The notes: generated by a model from the letters alone, not told the origin. A stretch of 64,000 bases of DNA from Dyella jiangningensis (GCA_000632805.1 CP007444.1:1860001-1924000), one strand, 5' to 3'. Shown: positions 8,262-16,636, counted from the first letter of the stretch. Numbers and translations are program-made.

Positions 8262-9089
8262 TCAGTGGCGCATGAAGACGGGGATATTGATGCCCTCGAG
8301 CACGGCGCGCGTTGCCCCGCCCAACACCCACTCGCTGAAGCGGGTATGGCCGTACGCGCCCATCACGAGCAGGTTCGCGTTCGCCTCGCGGGCGCTGTCG
8401 AGCAGGAGGTTTCCAGCGGCGTTATCGGATTCGGGCAACAGGATGCTTTCGCTGGGAATGCCGTGACCGGCAAGGTATTCGGCAAGATCAAAGGCCGGCT
8501 TCCATGCGGTCATGCTGGCGGGCTGCCGTTGCCTGCCATGCAGGATGGTGACCTTGCGTGCACGGCGCAGCAGCGGCAAGGCCGCGTGCGTGGCGCGTAT
8601 AGCCTCCGATGAGCCATTCCATGCGATGGCAATCGCATCCAGCGACACCCCGTCCGTCTGATTTTCCGGCACGACGATGCAGGGCATGCCGCTGCCCAGC
8701 ACGAGACTGCCCACCGCCGAGACGGCGCCCCACGGCGTATGACGCGTACGTCCGATCACCAAGGCATCATGCCAGTTGCCCGCAAGGGCCAGTGCGCGCG
8801 GCACTTCCTCTTCCGCGACCAGCCAGGAGGCGCGTGTGGCGCTGCGGCCGCGCGCGAAGGCTTCGAACGAAGCGGCCGCACCGAAGGCCTCCTCTTCGAG
8901 TTGCCGCGTGGCTTCGAGGAGCTCCGTCATGAGCTGCGGTGTCTCATAGGGCGAGAGCACCATGCTGGGCGAGGGGCACACGTAGATGCCGGTAAGCCGG
9001 CAGTCGAACAGGGCAGCCAACCGCGCGGCGTAGTCCACGCTGGCGTGCCAACGCTTGAAGCTCTCGCAGTACGTCAGGAGGTCATGCAT
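8262..9089 (-). CDS. Tandem-domain universal stress protein
   Basis: 275 aa, two UspA-like halves. The first (1-140) is worn and lacks a clear nucleotide loop. The second (about 150-275) begins LDAIAIAWNGSSEA and ends with MGAYGHTRFSEWVLGGATRAVL, the Usp nucleotide-binding signature G-x2-G-x9-G-x-[ST]. The same C-terminal signature recurs in the Usp at 34308-35189, so the two are paralogues of one subtype. Usp proteins bind ATP/AMP and promote survival in energy starvation and anoxia; the exact role is not known. Transcribed alone from the operator at 9212-9225. Confidence 0.88.
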   Translation of the reverse strand: MHDLLTYCESFKRWHASVDYAARLAALFDCRLTGIYVCPSPSMVLSPYETPQLMTELLEATRQLEEEAFGAAASFEAFARGRSATRASWLVAEEEVPRALALAGNWHDALVIGRTRHTPWGAVSAVGSLVLGSGMPCIVVPENQTDGVSLDAIAIAWNGSSEAIRATHAALPLLRRARKVTILHGRQRQPASMTAWKPAFDLAEYLAGHGIPSESILLPESDNAAGNLLLDSAREANANLLVMGAYGHTRFSEWVLGGATRAVLEGINIPVFMRH

Positions 9090-9184
9090 GGGGAAGCCCT
9101 CGCGAGATGACGCCCGGTCCGGCGATGGGGTAGGCGGGTACGCTACGCAGTCCTTCGCGAAAGCCCTGCGTGCGCTCCAAAGAC

Positions 9185-9225
9185 AGGCTAGGCCGTTAGA
9201 GGGCCCTGTTGTTGACGCGCATCAG
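9185..9225 (-). promoter_or_regulatory. Crp/Fnr-type promoter for the tandem Usp gene
   Basis: Palindrome TTGACGCGCATCAG at 9212-9225, overlapping the stop codon of the preceding gene, with -10 TAGCCT at 9190-9185 (offset 28.5 nt). Predicted transcription start near 9177. Confidence 0.72.
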
Positions 9226-9740
9226 TGGAAACGCGCGCCGAACGCTTGCCCATCCGGCCTGGTGCGGTCGAGCTCGTAGCCGAGCAGCGACAACGCCTCT
9301 TCCAGGAAATCGGCGGCAAGCGCAGTGCCGAGCAGGTAGTCGAGCGTGCGTCCGTTGTAGGCCGCGGCAGCCTCTTCGCGGATCTCGGTCCAGTCGCGTG
9401 CCGAGCCGTCCACTTCGCGTCCGAGCCAGACAAGGGCCACCAGATCGACCTGCTCGTCCACCGTGAGATCGTCGATGTAGCTCTTCAACTCCTGCATGAC
9501 CGGGATGTTTCGATCCTGGTCTTCTCGGTCCTCCAGTGCGTCCTGGTTCTCTGAGTCGAAGGTTGGCGCGTAGGTGTCGTCGTATTCGCCGGTCGGCGAA
9601 TCAGGTGCATCGAATTCGCGCAGCTTTTCGATGATGAAGTTCACGCGGTCAACGGGAATGGCCAGCGCTGGTTCGGTGCTTTCCCGGTCGGAATCGGCAG
9701 GTGAGTTGTCCACGATGTCCACCTCGAACGGCGCGTGCAT
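9222..9740 (-). CDS. DUF3775 family protein
   Basis: 172 aa, acidic and cytoplasmic. The C-terminal half matches what I recall of DUF3775: LTVDEQVDLVALVWLGR, then RDWTEIREEAAAAYNGRTLDYLLG and a final helical segment ADFLEEALSLLGYEL. The first 70 residues are low-complexity and very rich in Asp/Glu. Function is unknown. It is the third gene of an operon GNAT-nitroreductase-DUF3775, sharing 1 nt with the nitroreductase stop (TGATG), so translation is coupled. Confidence 0.75.
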   Translation of the reverse strand: MHAPFEVDIVDNSPADSDRESTEPALAIPVDRVNFIIEKLREFDAPDSPTGEYDDTYAPTFDSENQDALEDREDQDRNIPVMQELKSYIDDLTVDEQVDLVALVWLGREVDGSARDWTEIREEAAAAYNGRTLDYLLGTALAADFLEEALSLLGYELDRTRPDGQAFGARFH

Positions 9741-10396
9741 CAGCCGTGATGGTCGCTTTCCGCATGGCGCGGATAGCCGACGGTTTGCGTGAAGGTAATG
9801 AACTCATCGGCGCCCAGATGCATGGCCTTGGCCAGGGATGCCTCGTCGAATGCCCCACGGAATACACTCGCAAGGCCACTACCGGCGCAGTACAGGTAGA
9901 CGTTCTGCCCGATGAAGGCAGCATCGACGCTTGCATACAGGCGTCGTTGCTCCGGCGTCAGGTCGTGCATGCGATCGCCGTGGGCGACATAGATGAGATT
10001 GACCGGCGCCGTGCCCACGAAATCCTGCAATCCGGTTGCCGCGCGGAGGTCGACGGGCAGGTGCGGCATCAGCAGGTGGCGCTCCGGTGAATATCGCCAC
10101 ACCCCGTCGGTCATGGCGACGTAGACGTCCAGTACCGCGATATGGCGCCAGTAGGGCGCCGTGTAGTCGCCGCAATCGGCACGGTTGATGCCGTAAGCGG
10201 CCCACAGCAGGTCGGATAATGACTGCAGCGGCAGCGCTCGCGAAGCGTACTCGCGCGTGGAGCGGCGCAAGGACAAGGCCTCCATCAGCGGCATGCCGCC
10301 ACGCGTATGGGGTGGCGGCAATACCTTGGCGCGTGAACGTCGCTCGGCGACCGGATTCGATGGGAGCGAGGGACTGGTCGTGCTCATGGCGTTCAC
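9740..10396 (-). CDS. Nitroreductase family (SagB/ThcOx-like) FMN oxidoreductase
   Basis: 218 aa. The N-terminal motif SLRRSTREYASRALPLQSLS is the FMN-phosphate-binding stretch of SagB-type nitroreductases, and LLWAAYGINR and the C-terminal FITFTQTVGYPR are also typical. Such enzymes use FMN and NAD(P)H to reduce nitro- or quinone-like compounds, or oxidise azolines in peptide modification. No precursor peptide or cyclodehydratase is nearby, so a general reductase role is more likely. Members of this subtype recur in anaerobic/hypoxic stress regulons. Second gene of a three-gene operon (3 nt from the GNAT gene, 1-nt overlap with DUF3775). Confidence 0.85.
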   Translation of the reverse strand: MNAMSTTSPSLPSNPVAERRSRAKVLPPPHTRGGMPLMEALSLRRSTREYASRALPLQSLSDLLWAAYGINRADCGDYTAPYWRHIAVLDVYVAMTDGVWRYSPERHLLMPHLPVDLRAATGLQDFVGTAPVNLIYVAHGDRMHDLTPEQRRLYASVDAAFIGQNVYLYCAGSGLASVFRGAFDEASLAKAMHLGADEFITFTQTVGYPRHAESDHHG

Positions 10397-10399
10397 CGG

Positions 10400-10978
10400 C
10401 TACAGCTCGAGCGTATGAATGACCATGGCGCTGTCGGCGGGATCCATCTCGCGGCGAAAACCGAGGTAGCTCGCCAGGTCGCGCATGGCTTCATTGGTCA
10501 TGGCATCGACGGAAAGCATGCGCTTGAAGCCCTGCCGACGCGCATAGTCGATCAGGTGCCGCATGAGCAGCACGCCGAGCCCGCGATGTTGCCACTGGTC
10601 GGCCACCGTTACCGCGCACTCGCACTTCTTCTCATCCGACGTGGCGCTGTAGCGACTCACGCCGATCTCCCGCAGCGTGCCGTTGTCGTGGATCAGCGCG
10701 ATGAACGCCATGCGCCGGCTGTAGTCCACGTCCATCAGTTGGTCGAGCTGGGCAGCACTGACCTGCTTGAAGTCGCCAAGGAAACGGAATCGCCGGGCGC
10801 GATGCGACAGCCCGTTGATGAAGGCGAGTTCGCGCTCGCGATCGGCTTCGCGCAAAGGGCGGATCAGTACGGGCGTACCGTCGCGCAGCGGTTCGATCCA
10901 GTGATCACCCGACAATGCCTCGGGGAACGCGGAAAAGAGGGCGGCGGCCTGGGAAGACGGATGGGTCTGAAGAGACAT
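10400..10978 (-). CDS. GNAT family N-acetyltransferase (Pat-like domain)
   Basis: 192 aa, single GNAT domain. It shows LIRPLREADRERELAF near the start, ECAVTVADQWQHRGLGVLLM (the acetyl-CoA pyrophosphate loop QHRGLG) and RMLSVDAMTNEAM. This sequence subtype resembles the acetyltransferase half of protein-lysine acetyltransferases such as Pat, so protein acetylation is possible but not shown. A paralogue with the same layout lies at 16014-16562. First gene of a three-gene operon driven from the operator at 11040-11053. Confidence 0.85.
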   Translation of the reverse strand: MSLQTHPSSQAAALFSAFPEALSGDHWIEPLRDGTPVLIRPLREADRERELAFINGLSHRARRFRFLGDFKQVSAAQLDQLMDVDYSRRMAFIALIHDNGTLREIGVSRYSATSDEKKCECAVTVADQWQHRGLGVLLMRHLIDYARRQGFKRMLSVDAMTNEAMRDLASYLGFRREMDPADSAMVIHTLEL

Positions 10979-11012
10979 GGCGACCTCGCGGGGCGATCAA
11001 GGGGACATTCCC

Positions 11013-11053
11013 GTTGTAGTGCGGTCGCACTTGGGGTTGTTGATGGCGGTCAA
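11013..11053 (-). promoter_or_regulatory. Crp/Fnr-type promoter for GNAT-nitroreductase-DUF3775
   Basis: Palindrome TTGATGGCGGTCAA at 11040-11053, with TACAAC at 11018-11013 at the standard 28.5-nt offset. This is the only -10 of the set whose last base is not T. Confidence 0.68.
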
Positions 11054-11496
11054 CAAACCGGCGGCCTCGACGGCGGAAAGACCAGCACCGGAACCTTGCT
11101 GCGAGCGAGCACCGCCTGTGTCTCGCTTCCCAGGAGGAGATGAGACAGGCCCTGTCGCGCATGCGTGCCCATCACCACGAGGTCGCAGCCCTTTTCTCGC
11201 GACACCTGCAGGATGGCATCCCACGGTTCACCCGCCTGCACGGTGCAATCGACATAGGGCACGTTGGCATCAGCGGCGGCCGCGCGCAATTCGGCCACGC
11301 GCTTCCCGAGGGCCTGTTCACGCTCCCGCACGCCCTGTTCCCGCATGCGGCGATAGCGTGCGTCAGTCAACCCCGGAAGGACGACGAACAGGCTGGTCAC
11401 GGCCGCATGGCAGGCGCGTGCCAGCTCGATGGCGGATCGTGCAGCGCCGCCTGACACTTCCGAAGTATCGATCGGCAGAAGGATGTGCTTGAACAT
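11050..11496 (-). CDS. Universal stress protein, single domain
   Basis: 148 aa, one UspA domain: HILLPIDTSEVSG at the start and VVMGTHARQGLSHLLLGSETQAVL, the ATP-binding signature, near the end, followed by KVPVLVFP. The ATG at 11496 opens directly on the conserved first strand; an upstream in-frame extension is not domain-like. Transcribed alone from the operator at 11566-11579. Its last codons overlap the operator at 11040-11053 that serves the next unit, a sign of tight packing. Confidence 0.92.
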   Translation of the reverse strand: MFKHILLPIDTSEVSGGAARSAIELARACHAAVTSLFVVLPGLTDARYRRMREQGVREREQALGKRVAELRAAAADANVPYVDCTVQAGEPWDAILQVSREKGCDLVVMGTHARQGLSHLLLGSETQAVLARSKVPVLVFPPSRPPVC

Positions 11497-11538
11497 GCGT
11501 GGCTCCGTAGTGCCTCGCGCGGCGAACGGACGACCTTC

Positions 11539-11579
11539 ATGTTGCGCGTGCGGACGTCGGCACGGTTGACTGTCGTCAG
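11539..11579 (-). promoter_or_regulatory. Crp/Fnr-type promoter for the Usp gene at 11496
   Basis: Palindrome TTGACTGTCGTCAG at 11566-11579, with CAACAT at 11544-11539 (offset 28.5 nt). The core is the same as in the operator at 28979-28992. Confidence 0.7.
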
Positions 11580-11605
11580 CAAAAGGCGCGGACGCTCTGC
11601 AAATC

Positions 11606-12526
11606 TCAAGAGGAACGATGACTGATGCTCGTCGTCGAGGCGTCCATGGCGACAATCGCGTTCACGATGCAACCGCTGATGTCGATCTCCGCACATCGGT
11701 TGCCGACGCTGTTGGTGGTGAGGAATCGCATGGCGCCCGCATCGAGCGTGCGTTGTCGCGCTACGGCTGCACCGATGCCATGGACGGCGATGCAGATCGG
11801 CGGCGACAGCCCCATGCCTACCAGTTGCGTGGCGCATTCGCTGAGGGTGCGTCCGCTGGAAGCGATGTCATCCACGATCACCGGCGTTCGAAGCATCCAG
11901 GACGGTTCCGGCCGGGGAAGGGCGATGCTCACGCGCGCATCGTCATGGCGCGTCTTGCGGCCCGTCATGACAGGGGCCTGCACGCCTTCGCCGACCTGGG
12001 TCGCCCACTGCAGGCTTTCTTCGTCCGGCCCCACGATCAGAGGGCGCAGCACGTGCGAGCGAATCCAATGCGCCAGCGCAGGGGCAGCGGAGGCGACAAC
12101 GCCATCGCCAAGGCCGGCCTCCTTCAGCGAGGCATGGCGATGCAGGTGTGGATCAACCGTTATCACGCCGTCGACATATCGCCCCAGCAGTTGGCCGAAA
12201 ATCTCCGATGAAATGGCTTCGCCCGGGTGGAAGCGCCGATCCTGCCGCAAGTAAGCCAGGTAGGGCGCGACAAGCGTGATGCGGGTGGCTCCCAGGTCCC
12301 TCAGCGTCGATGCAGCCATCAGCAGGGGCACTACCTTGGGATCGGGGTGATCGAGGGTGCACACGAGCAGCACGTGAGCATCGGCATCCGGTGGCGTCAC
12401 CGTCACCAGGACTTCCTCATCGGGAAAACGATGCTCCGACAATCCGCGTCGCTCCCAGCGCCCACGCAACGCCACCAGGTCGGCAAAGTCATCGTTGCCG
12501 GGCATGGCATAAACCAACGTCTTCAT
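11606..12526 (-). CDS. Ribose-phosphate pyrophosphokinase, archaeal-like (copy 1)
   Basis: 306 aa. PRPP synthetase forms PRPP from ribose 5-phosphate and ATP. Seen here are APYLAYLRQDRRFHPGEAIS, TVDPHLHRH (metal-binding His region) and the PRPP loop VIVDDIASSGRTL. The short length, the PGEAIS block and the loop GRKTRHDD in place of the classic DKRR segment resemble archaeal class III enzymes rather than the housekeeping bacterial Prs. Its ATG overlaps the upstream deoA stop by 4 nt, third in the operon CBS-deoA-prs. A second copy with the same partner lies at 59582-60496. It may instead act on ribose 1,5-bisphosphate made by its partner; that is inference. Confidence 0.85.
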   Translation of the reverse strand: MKTLVYAMPGNDDFADLVALRGRWERRGLSEHRFPDEEVLVTVTPPDADAHVLLVCTLDHPDPKVVPLLMAASTLRDLGATRITLVAPYLAYLRQDRRFHPGEAISSEIFGQLLGRYVDGVITVDPHLHRHASLKEAGLGDGVVASAAPALAHWIRSHVLRPLIVGPDEESLQWATQVGEGVQAPVMTGRKTRHDDARVSIALPRPEPSWMLRTPVIVDDIASSGRTLSECATQLVGMGLSPPICIAVHGIGAAVARQRTLDAGAMRFLTTNSVGNRCAEIDISGCIVNAIVAMDASTTSISHRSS

Positions 12527-14088
12527 TTGTCTGTCAACTCGACGATGTCTGGATGTCGCGCCACGTAGGCGAGTGCATAGGCCAGCTCGCCCTCGGTCTG
12601 TGCGTGCAACACGAAAAGAGGCTGGCCTCGGCGGACGTGGTCGCCAAGGCGGCATTCCACCGTCAGTCCCGCCAATGGTGCGCGCGGCGCTCCGGCAAGC
12701 TTGGCTACCGTGCCCAGCTGCCGGTTGTTGAATCCGCTGACGAGGCCGTCCCGCGGGGCGATTACCGGGTGTTGGTAGGGCGCGACGCCTGGTGTGCGCA
12801 GGCCGCCCTGGAGATCGCAGATGGCGAGGAACTGGCGATACGCTCTGCCGCTATCCAGCGTCGCCGCCGCCACGTTCATGGCTTCCCACGCGTCGCTGGC
12901 GAGTCCGCCCAACTGGATCAGCGTGGCGGCCAAGGCCAATGCGCGCCACCGCAAATCGGCGGGCGCGTCGTTGGCGCGCCCCAGGACAGCCATGACGTCG
13001 CGTGCCTCGAGGGCAGGGCCGATGCCCCGGCCTACCGGCGCGCGCCCATCGGTGATGACGGGACAGACGTGCAGGCCGAAGTGGCTGCCCACCCGCTCAA
13101 TGAGTGCCGCCAGCGCGGCGGCGTCATCCTGGCTCCGCACCTTGGCTGTTGGCCCCACCGGAATGTCGATGAGCACGTGGGTCGCACCCGCGGCGATCTT
13201 CTTGGACAGCACGGAGGCCACCAGCTGACCTTCGGTGTCGATGTCCAGCGCACGTTCGATGCGGATCAGAACGTCGTCGGCCGGGCTGAAATTCACATTG
13301 CCGCCCCAGATGACGCATCCGCCCGTGCCCTCCACCACGCGCCGCATGGCCGGTACATCCAGTGCGACCGGCGCGAGCATTTCCATGACATCCGCCGTGC
13401 CTGCGGGCGACGTGATGGCGCGCGACGACGTCTTGGGCATCATCAAGCCCAGGGTTGTGACGATGGCCACGACGATCGGCGTCGTGCGATTGCCGGGGAG
13501 GCCGCCCACGCAATGCTTGTCCATCACGATGTCACGCGGCCAGCTCAACCGATTGCCTGCCTTGACCATGGCGCGCGTCAGGCCGACGGTTTCCTGCTCG
13601 GTCAACCGGCCGTCCGCGCAGGCCACGATGAACGACGCCAGCTCGACGCTTGCGTAGCGGCGCAGGGCGATATCGGAAATGATCGCTTCCATCTGTGCGC
13701 CATCGAGTTCATGCCCGTAGATCTTCGAGCGCACCAGGGCCAGGGATTCCACCTTGCGCGGGTGCGAGAACTCGACGCGATCGCCCGGGTTGGGTTGCAG
13801 TGCCATCCAGGCCGATTCCGAAAGCCCGGCCTCGTCGCTGGCGAGCAGTTCGCCATGGACCACGTCCAGCATGGCGACCAGCATGCGATCGCCCAGGTGT
13901 AGCTCGACGCGACTGCGGGCGTCGAATCCTTCACTTCGGCAGATGAACGAGTCGCTGCGTAGAAACACGACCCGTTCGTCCCCCGTATCGATGCCAAGGC
14001 GCCGCAGCCGGCAACTTGCCGCGCACAAGGACTCATCCCGGGCTTCTGACGCTTGGTTGAGCGAGACCTTGGCCGGCGGTGCCGTCAT
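12523..14088 (-). CDS. AMP phosphorylase-type thymidine phosphorylase family protein (copy 1)
   Basis: 521 aa, longer than true DeoA (about 440) by an N-terminal domain of about 90 residues. The catalytic stretches DKHCVGGLPGNRTTPIVV and KTSSRAITSPAGTADVME match archaeal AMP phosphorylase, which splits nucleoside monophosphates with phosphate to base and ribose 1,5-bisphosphate. True thymidine phosphorylase reads KHSTGG and SGRGLGHTGGT at these places. In the archaeal enzyme the Cys of KHCVGG is usually Ser. Overlaps the CBS gene upstream and the prs gene downstream by 4 nt each, so the three are made together. Together with the PRPP synthetase this suggests phosphorolytic nucleotide salvage. 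Confidence 0.87.
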   Translation of the reverse strand: MTAPPAKVSLNQASEARDESLCAASCRLRRLGIDTGDERVVFLRSDSFICRSEGFDARSRVELHLGDRMLVAMLDVVHGELLASDEAGLSESAWMALQPNPGDRVEFSHPRKVESLALVRSKIYGHELDGAQMEAIISDIALRRYASVELASFIVACADGRLTEQETVGLTRAMVKAGNRLSWPRDIVMDKHCVGGLPGNRTTPIVVAIVTTLGLMMPKTSSRAITSPAGTADVMEMLAPVALDVPAMRRVVEGTGGCVIWGGNVNFSPADDVLIRIERALDIDTEGQLVASVLSKKIAAGATHVLIDIPVGPTAKVRSQDDAAALAALIERVGSHFGLHVCPVITDGRAPVGRGIGPALEARDVMAVLGRANDAPADLRWRALALAATLIQLGGLASDAWEAMNVAAATLDSGRAYRQFLAICDLQGGLRTPGVAPYQHPVIAPRDGLVSGFNNRQLGTVAKLAGAPRAPLAGLTVECRLGDHVRRGQPLFVLHAQTEGELAYALAYVARHPDIVELTDK

Positions 14089-14588
14089 GGGGCATCGCCA
14101 CCCATGGCTGCGTCTTCACTGATATCCCGGGCGTACTCCAGCGCCACAAGGTGATCGCGCAGGGACGGCTCGATCACCAAAACCTCGGTCAGCTGTTGCA
14201 GCAGTTGCGTGATGGCGACAATGACGTCATTGGCCGAAATGATGCCCACCAGACGCCCCTGGCTTTCCACCACCGGCAGACGGCGAAGGCCGCTTCCGCG
14301 CATGATCCCGATGATCTCCGCGAGCGTGGCCTCCTGCGGACATGTCACCAGGGGGCGCGACATGACGGCCTCCACGGTGATCTTCTCCACGTCCGCGCCG
14401 CCGGCGAGCCCGACGCGACACAGGTCGCGGTCGGTGAGCACGCCCACGGGGATCGGGCCCGATTCGTCGGGGCGCGCGACCACGACGCATCCGACCAGGT
14501 GCTTCTGCATCAGTTGCGCGCCATGGTGCAACGAATCTTCGGGTCGCATCGTCACGACGCGGGTGGTGGCGAGTTCGATGGCATGCAT
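14085..14588 (-). CDS. CBS-pair domain protein
   Basis: 167 aa, two CBS motifs: VVTMRPEDSLHHGAQLMQ...PVGVLTDRDL and AVMSRPLVTCPQEATLAEI...LVGIISANDV, followed by a helical tail of about 40 residues. CBS pairs bind adenine nucleotides and report energy state. It is the first gene of an operon with an AMP-phosphorylase-like enzyme, so it might sense the AMP/ATP ratio for that pathway (inference). Starts at 14588, 31 nt after the predicted -10 of the operator at 14646. Confidence 0.9.
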   Translation of the reverse strand: MHAIELATTRVVTMRPEDSLHHGAQLMQKHLVGCVVVARPDESGPIPVGVLTDRDLCRVGLAGGADVEKITVEAVMSRPLVTCPQEATLAEIIGIMRGSGLRRLPVVESQGRLVGIISANDVIVAITQLLQQLTEVLVIEPSLRDHLVALEYARDISEDAAMGGDAP

Positions 14589-14618
14589 CGCCAGTGTCCT
14601 GCCGCAATGAACAGCTTC

Positions 14619-14659
14619 AGCCTAGGTCGCCGGCGACGGCGCTCATTGAGCAACGTCAA
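14619..14659 (-). promoter_or_regulatory. Crp/Fnr-type promoter for CBS-deoA-prs
   Basis: Palindrome TTGAGCAACGTCAA at 14646-14659, with -10 TAGGCT at 14624-14619, the same hexamer and offset as in the operator at 4909. Predicted start of transcription near 14611. Confidence 0.72.
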
Positions 14660-14683
14660 CAAACCACGATATGCGCTGCCGAT

Positions 14684-15121
14684 TCATGGGCATACGAGGA
14701 CGGGCAAGTCGGTATGCAGCAACACGCGATGTGTCACGCTGCCGAGCAAGAGACGGCCCAGGCCTTGCCTGCCGCGCGAGCCCATGACGATGAGGTCGCA
14801 GTCGCGTTGCCTGGCGGCGGTCACGATGGCCTGGTACGGATGATGCTCGAAGCGGTACTCGCATTCGCAAGGCACGTCGGCAGCGTCAGCGATATTGCGG
14901 ATGTCTTCCAGGTAACGTTCCGCACGCTCGGCCATCTCCTTTTCGTAGGCCTGCTGCTGGCCACCCAGCACCTCCACGAGGTACGACAGCGAGGAGAAGG
15001 GCGGGGCGACATGAAAGCCGAGCACGCTGGCCTTCAAGGCTCGGGCAAGACCAATGCCCGATATCACGGCCCGTTCCGAATGGACGGAGCCATCCGTGGG
15101 GATCAGCATGCGACGGAACAT
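14684..15121 (-). CDS. Universal stress protein, single domain
   Basis: 145 aa: MLIPTDGSVHSERAV at the start and IVMGSRGRQGLGRLLLGSVTHRVL, the full nucleotide-binding signature, near the end. It lies 21 nt downstream of another Usp gene (15143-15580). With the small membrane protein at 15599 it forms a three-gene unit, with the promoter near 15866. The two Usps differ enough that they may pair as a heterodimer (inference). Confidence 0.92.
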   Translation of the reverse strand: MFRRMLIPTDGSVHSERAVISGIGLARALKASVLGFHVAPPFSSLSYLVEVLGGQQQAYEKEMAERAERYLEDIRNIADAADVPCECEYRFEHHPYQAIVTAARQRDCDLIVMGSRGRQGLGRLLLGSVTHRVLLHTDLPVLVCP

Positions 15122-15142
15122 GGCGTCACTCCCTTCGCGGCG

Positions 15143-15580
15143 TCAGGGGCAAACCAGCACGGGAATGTCGGTGCTGCCGAGCAGCCGAGCGACTTCATGA
15201 CTCAACTGCACGTGCTGTCCGTGGGCGTACTCGCCGGCGCCGACAACGATGAGATCGCATCCGGCACGACGGGCGGCGCAGGCGATGGCGGCATAAGGGC
15301 GGCGATCGAACACGTAGCCCTCTTCGCAGGCAACGGCCGTGTCCCGCGCCATCGTGGCGACATCCGCCAGATGCTGTCGCGCCCGGACCGTCGCGCTGGT
15401 GTCATGCCCGTTCTTGCCGCCAAGCAGGCTGTCGGCCGCGAGCGTGACGGCAGGCAAAGGCGTCAGCACTTCGAACGCCAAGACCTTGGCGCCGTCCTGC
15501 GCGGCCATGGCGATGCCGATGGCCGCCGCGTGCATCGCCTGTTGGCTGCCGTCCACCGGTACGAAGATTCGCTTGAACAT
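15143..15580 (-). CDS. Universal stress protein, single domain
   Basis: 145 aa: IFVPVDGSQQAMHAA at the start. The C-terminal loop GAGEYAHGQHVQLSHEVARLL replaces the canonical G-x2-G-x9-G-[ST] signature, so ATP binding may be weak or lost, as in the UspA (non-ATP) subgroup. Second gene of the unit small membrane protein-Usp-Usp. Confidence 0.88.
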   Translation of the reverse strand: MFKRIFVPVDGSQQAMHAAAIGIAMAAQDGAKVLAFEVLTPLPAVTLAADSLLGGKNGHDTSATVRARQHLADVATMARDTAVACEEGYVFDRRPYAAIACAARRAGCDLIVVGAGEYAHGQHVQLSHEVARLLGSTDIPVLVCP

Positions 15581-15598
15581 GGTTGCTTCCCTTGGGGT

Positions 15599-15805
15599 TT
15601 AATGGCGCCGCCAGTCGACGATCATGCTGATGACCCACAACACCACGGTGGTGCCGCAGATCCATTCGACGACGGGTATGGCCGCTTTCCCCCAGCTGTG
15701 AACGAATGCCAGCGATGTCGCCACGGACACGATCGCCAGCGTGGAGGAGCAGAGCGAGAAGGCGAAGTGCGGCCGATGTTTGCCCGTGACAGGTGCCATT
15801 GCCAT
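15599..15805 (-). CDS. Small two-helix membrane protein
   Basis: 68 aa with two hydrophobic helices (about 14-34 and 42-63) and a basic tail WRRH. No known domain. The core VVEWICGTTVVLW is shared with the small protein at 35242-35430 (LVEWLCGVSAVLL), which also neighbours a Usp gene, so both belong to one family. First gene of the unit with two Usps. Start at 15805; an earlier start is not available in frame before the promoter. Confidence 0.75.
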   Translation of the reverse strand: MAMAPVTGKHRPHFAFSLCSSTLAIVSVATSLAFVHSWGKAAIPVVEWICGTTVVLWVISMIVDWRRH

Positions 15806-15838
15806 GACCGTCGCTCCAAAAACCGCCTCGATGGAGAA

Positions 15839-15879
15839 AGCTTAGGTTCTTGCACTCACCCGGAATTGACGGCCATCAA
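15839..15879 (-). promoter_or_regulatory. Crp/Fnr-type promoter for small membrane protein-Usp-Usp
   Basis: Near-perfect palindrome TTGACGGCCATCAA at 15866-15879 (flanked by A and T), with -10 TAAGCT at 15844-15839, offset 28.5 nt. Confidence 0.75.
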
Positions 15880-16013
15880 TTGCGTCGCGCGGATGCAGGA
15901 TCGCCATCGCCATCGACGCGTGGCTGTCGCGTCATCGAGGAGCGGGTTGAAGCGCAGCAGCGTGCAATGACCAGCAATCGACTGGCATATTCGAAGTGCG
16001 CGCGGTGCGTCCG

Positions 16014-16562
16014 CTACTCGAGAATCAGCTCGAACGTGACCGACGCGGGATCCTCGGGGTCGGGGCTGCTGTGAAAGCCGAGGTAGCCCGCTAGCGCATG
16101 GGCACCCGCGCAGCGTGCCGCGTCCACCGCGTACATCCGACGAATGCCCCGCATGCGCGCGACGCCGATCAGGTGGTTCATCAATATGCTTCCAACACCC
16201 TGCTGGCGCCACGCGGGGTCCACGGCCGCCGCACAATCACAATGCTTGCCGGATTCGTCAGCGCGGTAACGCGCCGTGCCGATGACCACATCCTTGCCGT
16301 GCTGCCTTGTCAACGCGAGGATGGCGAACTCGCGGCGCTCATCGGGTTCGGTAAGTTCCTTGGCAACTGCTGCCCGGTCAGGCCTGATCACACCGAGAAA
16401 GCAATGCTCAGCCGCTTCCTGGGAGAGTCGGGCCAGGAAGTCGCGTTCCAGCTCGCCGTCTTCATGGCGAATGGGGCGCACGCGCACCATGCTTCCATTC
16501 CTGAGGCGCCCCTCCCAGGTTTCGTGAATGGGGACCGCAACCGCTTTGTGGGCATGGCTCAT
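16014..16562 (-). CDS. GNAT family N-acetyltransferase
   Basis: 182 aa, one GNAT domain: VRVRPIRHEDGELERDFL, then CDCAAAVDPAWRQQGVGSILM with the acetyl-CoA loop RQQGVG, and RRMYAVDAARC. Paralogue of the acetyltransferase at 10400-10978, with which it shares the D-C-x-C-A-x2-V block. It follows the phasin gene by 74 nt in the same direction and has no operator of its own, so it is probably co-transcribed with phasin. Substrate unknown; protein or small-molecule acetylation are both possible. Confidence 0.85.
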   Translation of the reverse strand: MSHAHKAVAVPIHETWEGRLRNGSMVRVRPIRHEDGELERDFLARLSQEAAEHCFLGVIRPDRAAVAKELTEPDERREFAILALTRQHGKDVVIGTARYRADESGKHCDCAAAVDPAWRQQGVGSILMNHLIGVARMRGIRRMYAVDAARCAGAHALAGYLGFHSSPDPEDPASVTFELILE

Positions 16563-16636
16563 GGCACAACTCTCATGTTACGGCCGGCGTCAACATGGCC
16601 TTGGTGGTCGACCTTGGCGCATGGTTGCAAGCGGGC

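Noticed and set aside
9740..10396. SagB-type peptide-modifying oxidase
   Set aside because: No precursor peptide, cyclodehydratase or exporter nearby; the operon partners are a GNAT and a DUF3775 protein.
12310..13902. Plus-strand frame of 530 codons
   Set aside because: Antisense to the deoA-prs genes, which carry full catalytic motifs.
14594..15970. Plus-strand frame of 458 codons
   Set aside because: Antisense to two Usp genes and the small membrane protein gene.
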